Below, one piece after another: positions 50,182 to 61,385 of a DNA stretch of 64,000 bases. The notes under the pieces were generated by a model. It was not told the origin of the DNA. It worked only from the letters and a program-made list of their open reading frames with translations, and made no database searches. A program made the position numbers and the translations under genes. Source of the DNA: Lingula anatina (lineage: Eukaryota > Brachiopoda > Lingulata > Lingulida > Lingulidae); assembly GCF_001039355.2 (NCBI RefSeq), contig NW_019773959.1, positions 271,256 to 335,255 on the forward strand. Direction: 5' to 3'. The stretch's first letter is position 1. Each line of letters opens with the position of its first letter.

Positions 50182-50932
50182 TAGGGCCTGAAAGGTGTGT
50201 ATTTCAACTTTATAACACATTACAACACCTTGGAGAATGTATCTTATCTTAAAATGATTTAGCACTCAGTATGGTTTCTTATCATATACTAACAGCATCC
50301 CAGTAGTTATGATGATCAGTACACAGACACAGCTAAGACACTGTTAATCATAATGTTAATCTATCACAATGGAAAAAATAAAAGAAAAAAGGAACATTCA
50401 ATGAGGTGAAATGAACAGCATTTAATTTTTTTTAGTAAACCAGTGCTATCATATTTCATAATTTTTTTATCGCCTGAAGAATTCACAGCACTTAAGGAAT
50501 CTTGCATACTGCCGCTCCTCATCCCACTCTGCATATTACTTGTTTTTATTCAGCACATTGATGAAATTAATGTAGTTTTACCAAATCCAAATGGAGGTTT
50601 CAGAATGTAGATAATTCTTTGCTGTCTTGATCTTGCAGTAAGTTGATACATGGAATACATATTCAACGGATATGGTGAAAGCTTTTTAGTACATACAAGT
50701 TTTCATGTATAGTTAAAAACTAAATATGAAAAATTATTTGATTTAAAAAATCACTTCTTTTTTTTTAGGAAAAAAAAGAAGGATAAGTTGAAACCAGACA
50801 GTGGATGATATTGAGGAAGATTAAAAGAAGATATTATTAAATTTTATTATTAAATAAGTACTTACAGACTTTCAAGCATTACAAATATTCGTCCAATGGG
50901 ATTCTTTTTTGTACTCATTTCCACTTAATAAA
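50182..50932 (+). terminator. SPON1: F-spondin 3' UTR with possible intron and AATAAA
   Basis: AATAAA lies at 50927-50932. A GTGTGT donor near 50193 and a T-rich AG acceptor ending at 50768 suggest a 3' UTR intron. Confidence 0.45.
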
Positions 50933-52358
50933 GGGCATTTGAAAAAGAATTATCATTTTAAAATGTCCTGTATTTCTTTTGGTATGGTGCTTGTCGTTGA
51001 CATTTATCGCAGTTTGTGTTCTTTCTATTTCAACTTAGGTCAAGGTTGGGACACTACTTTCACTACCACTCACAGTTGCCATTAATAAAATACTATTACA
51101 CAGTTTTAGTATTACTTTTGTGCTTTTAACTGATTGTCATAAAGGATTTTATTACTTACATTGTTTATATAAGATATTGTTTACTTAATATGTACATATG
51201 AGTAGTGAGTTGTGTTATGAGTATTAGACAAAATATTTAGATTGTTAAAGAAAGAATGTCAATAACTTTTTCATATATTGAACAAAGAAAGGTATTGTTA
51301 GGTAACCTGTTGAGTATTTTCAGAGAGATCCATTTTACTGAACTATATTGTACAGCATGGCACTTTAAAACTGAAGTAAATCAGTATGCTTCTATTTTTG
51401 AAAAATCACAGTGTAATTGTTATTAAACTGTGTATATTGCATAGATTATGTAAGTTTGTATCACTATCAAGTTGTTACTTTTCTAGCATTGTAACTTGTG
51501 CACAGCTATATTTATATACACACAGTTACTTTATTTCTCATGTTGAAATCCATAGACGCTCTTCCCCTCATTTAAAGAAAGAAAAGAGGAAAAATCTAGC
51601 AAGGAAATATATATTTGAAAGTAATTTGTGCGTGCATCTTTTTACGTAGTAATTGCAATTTGGAAACCACAGAGAATAAAATTTATGAATTTCTATCCTA
51701 GTGTCAACTGCTTTTAACTTTGGTACAAAGTAAAACCTTGTTAATCAACAATATTTTTCTGAGAAAAATTTTAGAATTTTCGTTAAGAATGCGCTATTTT
51801 ATGGGTCTCTTTGGCCTGACAAAGGCCCCCTTCACACTAAACTGCGACCCATGTGCGTCTCTTCTTCGACTAAAACTACAGAAATGTATTAGCGGCTTTT
51901 ACGTTAGGTATTTTAATTTTGCACGTATAGCTAGTTCTATCCGTCGTAAATATACAAGGACCTTAAATGGAAATATAATTATCAGAATAGTCGAGGGAAC
52001 TGCAACTGTATATCCCTTTACTCGGAAGTGAACCAGACCATTACGATTACCATGACAATAGACAGGTGAGCGTGCTCTCCATCTAAACCAATGATCGCCT
52101 GACAGTGCTGAGAAGATTCAGTGTTAGGTCTCTGCGTATTCAGCCATGAGGGATCGCAAGATACTTCTGACCTATGGATAAAATTATATTATCAAGAATT
52201 CACGAAAAACAGATTCATCATTTTATGTTAAACTATCGAAATCACATAGCTTCGCCTTCCTAATGAGAACGATTTCAAGCGCAGTACTCCTGAATGAACA
52301 TGAGCTGTACCTGTTGTAATTTACATAACAATAGGTCGCTCACGGCAGTGCGACCCAT
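50933..52358. other. Intergenic AT-rich region, no gene recognised
   Basis: Open stretches here lack splice context or recognisable domains. One at 51720-52031 reads through the palindromic segment GGCCTGACAAAGGCC and looks like repeat-derived sequence. Confidence 0.4.
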
Positions 52359-52990
52359 CTTCATAGTCACTTGACAGTAGGATCCCGTGAAGAGAAGGCG
52401 GATGGTTGGGTGTGGTGAAGAAGCTAGCAACATTTGGTGTTGGAGCTTTGTCACGTAAGTAACATTTCTTTACAGCCAAGATCTAATTGCTTCGTCCAAT
52501 TCAGTAGGGTATTTGTTTCACTATCAACATCAGCTTTGAAATCTTCAGTAAGTGTTGGAAATGCCTTCTTTTGCGTTGTACTATTCAACTAACCCCATTT
52601 GACGAGAACACTGAAACGTACGTTCGATAATTTGCTTTAGAGACTTAATTTTTTTCTGACATATTGTCATCGCTTCTTCTTCATGGTCACTTGACAGTAG
52701 GATTCCGTAAAGGGAAGATGCATGGTGTGTTGAAGCCGCAAGTAATGACTCTCATTCAGCGTTGAAGCTTTGTCATGTAAGCAGCATTTCTTTTACAGCC
52801 GTCTTTTAATTGCTTTATTTAATTAAATAAGATATTTGTATCACTATCAACGTCAGATTTGAAATCTAAGGTACTTGTTGGAAATGTGTACTTTTGCGTT
52901 GTGTTATTCAACAAGCCTGATTTTATGAGAACACGGAAACGTACTTCCAATAATTTGTTTTAGAGAATCTTTTCTGAAAAGGAATTGTAG
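52359..52990 (+). repeat. Diverged 320-bp tandem duplication carrying a splice donor in each unit
   Basis: Unit 1 (about 52359-52678) and unit 2 (about 52679-52990) share TCACTTGACAGTAGGAT, GAAGCTTTGTCA or its GAGCTTTGTCA equivalent, TTTGCGTTGT, ATTCAAC and TTTAGAGA. Each has a GTAAG donor after TTTGTCAC/T (52455 and 52777). Short reading frames are not conserved between the units. Confidence 0.75.
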
Positions 52991-53285
52991 TCTTAATATC
53001 TCCATTTGTATTGGTTCATTAAATTTTCATGCAATTTCTCAAAGAGCTCCATTTTGTAACATTGGTCTGTTTTTTTTTCTGAGAAATAGGTGTACTCTAT
53101 TCCTTGAAATTTGTTGAGAAATATTTTTTCGTCCTTGAATTCTGGTTCGATTTCTTTAGATTTTTTGCCCTTATATGTGTCCTTATAATATCTATATTAA
53201 TACCATATTTAATGCCTTAAATCTTAGTGTAAAATCATTTACATTGGAGGTGCGTACCGCCATTAATGTTTGTTTGTTTTTTCAG

Positions 53286-53600
53286 AACTGCCGTCTCCTT
53301 TGTCAAGATAATGTAAACTGCGTCTGACAGAAGCCTGCCTTCGCTCTCCGGATTTTGGAACATGGCACGCATCCACGCCCGCCGGCACACTTATTACGAT
53401 TAGAACAGCTATTTGATAAAAAAAAAAAATTTCTAGACACTTTAGCTTTGGAGGGGGGTGGCATTGCAGTAGAGTAAATGCAATAATGTTTGTTTTTTAA
53501 GTGTTTACATTTCTAAAGTTTAAACTTAAACGTTGGAGTGCATTTTTCCACCAAATAGCTGGTCGAATCTTGAAAAAAGATTGTTCAATAAAGTCGATCA
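53286..53600 (+). ncRNA. Candidate terminal exon of an unannotated, probably non-coding, transcript
   Basis: A strong pyrimidine-rich acceptor (TTTGTTTTTTCAG ending 53285) precedes a stretch that ends with AATAAA at 53587-53592. Either upstream donor (52455 or 52777) could splice to it. The longest open frames are under 30 codons, so a non-coding or small-peptide transcript is proposed. This rests on splice motifs only. Confidence 0.3.
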
Positions 53601-54479
53601 ACTGTTGTTTCATTTGTTACTGTAATCCACTTAGTCGAATTCAGTTTCTTTTTATAATAGCATTTTTTTGAGTGACGAACAATACGCTTTCAGTTTGATT
53701 TGAAATACTGGATTAGAAGTAAAAGAAATCGCAGTATGAGCCGAATTTTCAAAACGCCGTCCAATTTTGGATTCTTTTACAAATAAGTGCTATGCACACA
53801 TTGAACAGTTGAAATTTACTAAATTTCCCAAATATCTATGCCTACGTATTGTGATCGCCCTTCCAAATATTTCTGCTTTCAAAAGTTTGATGGTTTTTCG
53901 TCCTATTCTATAAAACATTTAAGAATAAGATTTTTAATCCCCGGATAAACTGACGAATCCTGTAGAAAAAGACTGAATGTGCCCAACCCTGTTTGAAGTC
54001 GATGTAACCCTTTTAAATTGTTTCAATATTTGACTCTGAGAATCCTCTAAGGAGCGCTATTTTTATATTTTAATGTATTTACATTGCTGTATTTAATTCA
54101 TTTCAAAAACCATAATTTGAGAAAATGGAAAACTTTAGTTCTACATTTTCACGTTATGTCTTCTTAGTTTTCTGTAGATTTATTTGGTGGCTTGTTTTAA
54201 TAATTTGGTTTAACAGTGTATGTGAAATTTTCGGTATCAATTGAATCTACATTTCGTATAATTTTTTGAAAAACATTGTTTTTTGTCATATGGCGTGTTT
54301 TTACGTAATATAAACCTTTGAAAAAAGTTGAATTATTTTGTACGTTCTGGTTCTGTCGTTAAGTTTTTTTAGTATTGTTTTGTGATAAATGGATAATAGA
54401 ATTGATGATAAATAAACAGTTCAAAGAAATATGTTTGGTATATTGGAATGACAGTATGATTAATATGACTGCATGGGAT

Positions 54480-54965
54480 GAGTCCAATTAATTTAAGGGG
54501 TGTCAGGTGGGAAGGACTCATTCGGTTCAAGGGATGTCAGGTGGGGAGAGTACATTTGATTCGGGGGGGTGTCAGGTGGGGAGAGTCCATTCGGTTCGAG
54601 GGGTGTCAGGTGGGTAGAGTACATTTGATTCGAGGGGTGTCAGGTGGGAAGAGTCCATTTCATTTTAGGGGTGTCAGGTGGGAAGAGTCCATTTGATTCG
54701 AGGGGTGTCAGGTGGGAAGAGTCCATTTGATTCGAGGGGTGTCAGGTGGGAAGAGTCCATTTGATTCGAGGGGTGTCAGGTGGGAAGGGTCCATTTCATT
54801 TTAGGGGTGTCAGGTGGGAAGGGTCCATTTGATTCGAGGGGTGCCAGGTGGGAAGAGTCCATTCGGTTCAAGGGGTGTCAGGTAGGACAAGTCCATTTAA
54901 TTCGAGGGGTGTTAGGTGGGAAGAGTTCATTGGGTTCGAGGGGTGACATGTGGGAAGAGTCCATG
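54480..54965. repeat. 34-bp minisatellite, about 14 copies
   Basis: The unit approximates GATTCGAGGGGTGTCAGGTG followed by GGAAGAGTCCATTT. Variants include GGTTCGAG, CATTTTAG and GGGGAGAGT. The strand shown is purine/G-rich. The period is not a multiple of three, so no repeat protein is expected. Confidence 0.95.
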
Positions 54966-57418
54966 AAAAACAACTAATACATGTTTTCTTTTAATTTATT
55001 TTTCATAAAAAAAAACAGCGACATTGAACAGTACCAAATTTTAATGTTATACAAAACATTAAACAAGTTAATACAAAATCAAATATCTGCTGAGAAGTCT
55101 TATAAACAAAATCAAATGACTGCCAAAACTATCCATCAAACAAGCAAGCAAACAAACTACCAAAATATATCTATTTAAGCAACCTTTAGTAAAAATGTTG
55201 AGAAATATGGGCGTAAAGGCAACATATCAACAAGGGGATAACATTTGGAAAAAGATAATATTGCATTTTTTTTAGATCAGAGGATGTCAACTTTTAATAC
55301 AGTGGAAAATTGATTTAAGATTTAATATAGCAAGAATTAAAATTGTGTGTGGTTATTTACTACAAATTCACGTAGGACTCAAAAATAAAACTTTCAGGTT
55401 AACTTTTTGCAGAGAATACGAATTTGGAAACTTTTCATCAACCTTATTTATTTATTTATTTATTCATTATTCTCGCGTTTTTTTTTTTTTTTTTTTTTTT
55501 GTTTTTTTTTTTTTTTTTCAAACTGTTTAGTAGATAAAAAAATCCTGAAGCTTTTAAACATTGAATTCTGCGGTAGAAGCTAGGAGAGTGCCACAGAGAC
55601 ATTAACGATATGCAAGCTGCCACACCCGTCATTAATCAAGACCGCCTTTGACCGGCTCAAATTTCCTGCTAATTATTAACGCCATTTAAGTGTGTTCTGA
55701 AATAGCCTGTCCTGTGTTCTCTGTGTGTTTGACCCTGTGTTAACTAATGTGCAGTGCAATATAATAGAAATTTTCAGTCAAAGGCACTTAGAATTCTGGG
55801 ATTCCTTCTTTCAACAGCGCTTAGAACATCGAGAATGACAAGGATAAGTTAAATCATCTTTTAACCGCCATATTTCATTAATGTATTCGTTGTTTAAAAA
55901 CTTATTTTGCAATTTCGCAAGTTACTTGCTCTCTGAGCAATTTCAATTCTTTTTTTTTTTTTTTTTTTTTTTTGCGTGTGAGAATGAAAAATTCAGAAAC
56001 TGTCGAAAATGAAACTGACATAAATTAAAAAAAAAAAAAAATTAAAATTAGCCTAATAGGTAAGTGATAGCAGGGAAAATTAAGTTTGTTCAGAGATATG
56101 TTAAAAACTATAATGCTGCAGAACAGAATTTGGAATTAAAAGGAAACTTGCAATTATTGCAAAGATAGATTTGCTGAGGAAGAACATTGAGATCTGTTCA
56201 ATGAAATAGGAAAAGAAAAAAGCTGGTTTATAAAAGCATTAAACAATTTTTTGTGTGGTTTTTAACCTTTAAAAGACATTTTAATATACAATGGGTCTAA
56301 AAATTGGGCATATTTTTACAAAGCCAGTTTTAAAACAATTTTAATTAAAAAAATTTCATGAACTGTTTATTTATACATAAACTGGGTTTGAAAGTGCTCG
56401 AACAGGTACCATTTTAGTATAAGTTTCCTCCAACGCTGGTATTATTTTGATCTCTATTTTCGTCATTATTGTCACTATCATAGGTTCATATTGAAACAAC
56501 AAACCACAGAAAAAGAATTTATTCAGTTTTAAGATAAAAAATGAGCGTCAGGTTCCCGATAAACAAACAACTGATCAGGTTTCTTGCAGGCGCATGGTGT
56601 GCACTTTCTCGGATGGTGCTTCTAAAATATAAAAATAATGGTTAAAATTTTCTGTTAAATTCTTATGAATGGAAAGGCTATAAAAGTCAACTTGTGTAAA
56701 GAAGAAGATTTAATTGTAACTTATGAACCAGAACCCTTTACCATGGATGCAAATTAAACTAATTATGTGCATTTTTGTGAAAAATCTAGTGAAAAGTCAA
56801 TGCGTGGCTCTGGTAGAAGGTATGTACAAGTGAAAATGTACACTAAACTACAACGTGATAGCTATATAAATAGGGGTGATAGATGAGAGAAGCCGTTCTT
56901 TTACCAGAGGCTTTTTGGATACTGCGACCAGTGCAAGGATGGTTTAGTTATAATTGAATCCACTCACGTTTTGTATGTGTGTCCGAAATTCAGGGTCCAG
57001 GCCGCTAGAACCGAAAAAAGGTTGGGATTGAGCTTGACTGGCGTCAAATTACCAGTATGATCTGAAATGAATATATGTTGTTAAATAAGTTATGACACTT
57101 ACTATGGAATTTTATATCATTGAATTGATATGCATTATGCGTTTAGGGGTAATGATTTATTGAAGATCATTTTGACGAATTTCTTTTACAGCAAACAATA
57201 AAAATAACTGATAAACTATGTTTTTACAATGCAACCACTAATGGATATTGTAAATATATCTTGCATAATGTGGATAAAAGTACGATCAAGTATTTTATTT
57301 TAAATGTAAAAGGTGTCTTTTTAATAGACAGGGATGTTGCGAATGAGTGCCATACGGTACTTTGAAGAGGGCGGAGAGCATCTATGAAAAACATCTGTCT
57401 ATTAAATAATAGTCACTG

Positions 57419-57421
<3 letters not shown>
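54966..57421. other. AT-rich intergenic region
   Basis: Contains poly-T and poly-A tracts (about 55478-55520, 55951-55973 and 56026-56041). Weak exon-like segments on the minus strand near 56531-56622 and 57000-57055 could not be joined into a frame. No gene is called. Confidence 0.4.

Positions 57422-57450
<29 letters not shown>
57422..57450. repeat. (GT)n microsatellite
   Basis: About 14 GT units, followed by further interrupted GT. Confidence 0.9.
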
Positions 57451-57452
<2 letters not shown>

Positions 57453-58156
57453 GCGTGTGTGTGTCTGATTGTATTAGCTTGTGTTCGTGTGTTGTGATAC
57501 ATAAAGTATACTCATCTAAAATATGATTTTTGAGGGCGTGTTTATCTTGAAGCAGAGAACGGCTCGAGCCTCACGCCAAAGCTTCATCTGAAAGAAATAT
57601 ACGAGGTATTAATACATTTCATATCTGTTTGTAAACTCAATACTTAAACAGGCACTATTATGTAAAGGTGACCGTGTTCTTTGTAATCAATCAATATTCT
57701 CATAAAAATATCGTAAATGTTCTTTATAATGAGAGCCCTCTCATTTGTCTAAGGTCAAAATTGTTGATAACTATATTTTCTTTAAAAAGTAAAGTGCACA
57801 GAAATAAATACGGCAAGCAAAAGTCAACTGAAAGTACAGCTTCACCTGCATGTTTTAAATCAAATCGTGCATTTAACGTTATACAAATCCAATATATTAT
57901 CAACAACATAACGACTGTAGCAATAACACGTGTTTCAAATATTCGATATGCGCTTTTTATTTTCATTCTCATACGCCTTTCGTGTTTAACAACGGTGATA
58001 ATTGCAAACTTTACCGAATATCTTCTATCCCAAATTGTAACACTGATTAAAAACCAATACATTCCAATCTGTGCGATTGTTATACATGTGGTGAAGATGA
58101 TTTTGATCTTCAACGGAAAAGTAAACGCAAATCAATAAATAAATTTGGTACGGCAC

Positions 58157-58571
58157 TGATGGACAATGGCTGTAGCCTGCATGGTAGACTATATTTCAGT
58201 ATCAAGGAACTTTCATTTTTTGCTCTTGAGATTTCTGACCATTTACCCATCGATTGCACTACAAGATGTCACATCTAAGGTACTGAAATATCAAAGAATT
58301 GAGAAGTTTCCCCTTACAAACGTGTTTATTCGGATTATGAAAAAGAAGCTGATTTTATGGAAAGTTTTAATAAGGAGTTTTTAGAAATATGGGAGGACTT
58401 GGAAAATAGAGCACAAGATGAAAATGTTTCATTGGTTAAAAAAATTACCTCAAATAAGTACACAAAGTCGGCCAATAATATGATACAGTCGCTTGGTAGT
58501 AAAATAAGGGCCTCCTTGCAACAACCGCTATGGTTGGCTGAAGATTTAGAAATTATAAAGAAACTAAATTA
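58157..58571 (+). pseudogene. Degenerate LINE-type retrotransposon fragment (endonuclease end and linker)
   Basis: Plus-strand frames give ALEISDHLPIDC, the SDH-x-P end of an APE-type endonuclease. After a stop and frame change comes FMESFNKEFLEIWEDLENRA, then SANNMIQSLGSKI and QQPLWLAEDLEIIKKLN, resembling the endonuclease-to-RT linker of non-LTR elements. No reverse transcriptase follows. It is a short broken relic. Confidence 0.5.
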
Positions 58572-58635
58572 GGGCTTACAAAGCTTCAAATGTTTTCATC
58601 AAGAATCTTTTTTAAAAAAAGTGATCCTGAAACGG

Positions 58636-58794
58636 TGACGTCACAGTTAACTCGCAGTGGGTCGTTGTCATGACCCCAGTGTCGTTCCTTTTGTTGATAC
58701 TCATTGTTCTCAACAAAAATGACGTTTGCCATATTATTGACACTGTTGTAAACGTTGACGTCATAATGTGCTGACATGACAGGTAGTGACATCA
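58636..58794. promoter_or_regulatory. Cluster of CRE-like sites upstream of the repeat-module gene
   Basis: Perfect TGACGTCA occurs at 58636-58643 and 58756-58763, a TGACATCA variant at 58787-58794 and a TGACGT half site at 58720. All lie within 260 bp upstream of the ATG at 58888. This is a plausible CREB/ATF-responsive promoter; the function is inferred. Confidence 0.5.
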
Positions 58795-58831
58795 CAGAGT
58801 AGGTCATTTCCATAGATATCGTTTACGAATC

Positions 58832-58864
58832 ATGGATGGTAATAGTGATGGACAAGATGAATAA
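58832..58864 (+). other. Short upstream reading frame (10 codons)
   Basis: ATG to TAA encodes MDGNSDGQDE just before the main start at 58888. If the transcript starts upstream it would act as a uORF. Confidence 0.3.
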
Positions 58865-58887
58865 GTTATATTTTGAAATAATTTACT

Positions 58888-61326
58888 ATGCGAAGTAGCT
58901 CGTATCATCATAACAAAATAAGAATATTCTTATTTGAAGAGTTGTCCTTAGAAGAGCAATGGGACAAAGTCAACAGTGATCTTATTTTGTTCGTATGTTT
59001 CGCTCTGGGAATGATGCTAGCATTCTTCGTCGCCTATGTGAAAGGTAAGTCAGCATTCACTGATGTTAAAAGCTTTAATCCTAAAAATATGCCTAATATC
59101 ATATTATATCATTCATTATTTGTCATTTTTTAAAGTGCTATGTTCAGTTAGTTTAGTACAGGTCTTATGTGAACGAAACTCGCTCTGAGAGTCAGAGAGC
59201 TGACCGTTGCCATGTGTCAGAATCTCAGCCTAAGAACTGCTGGTGACATGTATATCCCCTGCGTGTTATTTATTTCAGTTTACTGTCTCAAAAGGAATGA
59301 AAGAAAACGCGGTAAGAGTAAAATATGTACTATAAATCAATCTTATATATTCCTCTTATTTATCTTGATAAGAATATTGTTTGTATTTATTTACGCTTTA
59401 TGAGTTCAGTTAAATGCACATGTTGATAAGTGCTGCTTTTAATCCGGAAGGTGCACATTGGTAACGTAAATCCAGATCGCACTTTCATCATAAAAGTTAC
59501 AAAGTTTTTGATAATTGATTTAATTAACGTGTTGTTGGTCGATTACAGCCGAGCGCAAAAGAGCCGCTGCTAAGACGCTCCGCTACAGGAACAACCGTGC
59601 GGTCTTGTTGAGGCGGGTAAGATTTAGACAAATAACAGCGCTGGTGTTCTTTTCTTACAATATAACAATATACTTTGATTTGTTGCACCGGTAAAGCTTA
59701 ATTGATATATTTATTTAATATCGTGTAATTTTTTCAAATCAAAGCGAATTTCACTTGATATTTCTAGCATTGCGTAATGGTATATAGAACTTGAAAGGGG
59801 AATGCTCTTTGCTTAATCTACGGAAACTAATTATTTAATTACAGCATAACTTGATATGAGGGAATTATACAAATGCTTAATATTTCTAATGAGCCATGTT
59901 TCTAAACATTCAGCCCCACGTTCATGTTGAACGGATGAGAAAATTAAAAGACATGAAAGTTACATGTGTGCATGGAATTTGCAGAAATATTTTCAAGATA
60001 AACAAAATCCAGAATACTCTTGTGCAGGTACGTTTTCTCATAACTGAAGTGGACCTTAGCGCTTAGATGATAAAGAATTTATAGTTTGTTTCATTGATAA
60101 TAAACATATATTATTTGACAATATTTGTTAAAAAATACAGATAGATATATGTCAGAAGTAAAAGGGCTATAATCATTTCACTGTAGGTCCATTCCCTAGT
60201 AAAGCTGCACATAAATGAATGGCAGAATCAAAGGGCAGTTGTGGCTAGAGAGGTGAGTATTCTGATATGAAAAAAGATTGTTTCTTTTTTATAATAACAT
60301 TTTAAAGTCCAATAACAGTACACGCATGCTGAATGGTTATACAGTATGAAAAAGCTTTAGATCTTTCGGTGGACGGACAAGGCAGCTGAAAATTGTTATG
60401 ACCCGACAAAACATGGATAACCTTTTATGGTCTCCCAAACATGAATATAATAGGCCATCTAATCATTCAAGAAGACATGATAGTATATTTAACATCTGAT
60501 CAAACGTTCAAATGATAGTTATTTTCTTTTCAATTCAGCCCCACATTCATGTTGAACAGCTACGGAAATTAAGAGACCAGGAAGTAACTCGTTCACTTGA
60601 AATATGCAAGCATATAATCAAGGTTGACAAATTCCAGAACATCCGTGCACAGGTATTTTATAATTATTATTATTATTATTGAAATAGTTGTGAATACTTA
60701 GACGATAACTTGTTTGATTTATGATAAAATATTGTTACAATTTATATGTATTAAAAATAAAAAAATAAAAAACAAATGGAAATATGTCATAAGTAATGTA
60801 ATTTTTTCACTGTAGGTCCACCCCCTAGTAAAGCTCTACTTAAAGGAATGGCAGAACACACGGGCCGTGGAGATCAGAAAGGTTTGTTTTGTGATAAAAA
60901 AGGGTTAACATCTGCATTAAAACTTAATTGTATTCTTAATTGATATAAAAATGCAATGCCAGTAGTTGTTTAACGATGATATAGAATGCTAACCGTTAGA
61001 TTATTTTTGCTTATGTTTTGTAATGTTTTGACCATCAAATTTTGGTAATGTTTTGACCATCAAAATTACGGGTTACCTTTCATGTTGTCCCAGACATTAA
61101 TATAAAAGGACGTAAACTTATTCAAGTTCACCTTTAAATCTAGTAAAATCTAGTAAATTAAACAGCAGATCATAATTACAAATAATACTCATTTTACTCT
61201 TATTTCAGCCCCACGTTCACGTTGAACAGTTACGGAAATTCAGAGATCTCGAAGTCACTCGTTCACTTGAAATTTGCAAACACATTATCAAGGTTGACCA
61301 ATTCCAGAACATCATTGTACAGGTAA

Positions 61327-61385
<59 letters not shown>

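Noticed and set aside
54478-54977. Plus-strand frames reading through the 34-bp repeat
   Set aside because: The period is not a multiple of three, so the peptide changes frame each unit; openness follows from the absence of stops in the unit.
56531-57055. Two-exon minus-strand gene (segments ending KCTPCACKKPDQ and GLDPEFRTHIQN)
   Set aside because: Each looks protein-like and has splice motifs, but the frame that joins them has a stop just after the upstream acceptor, and no start exon was found.
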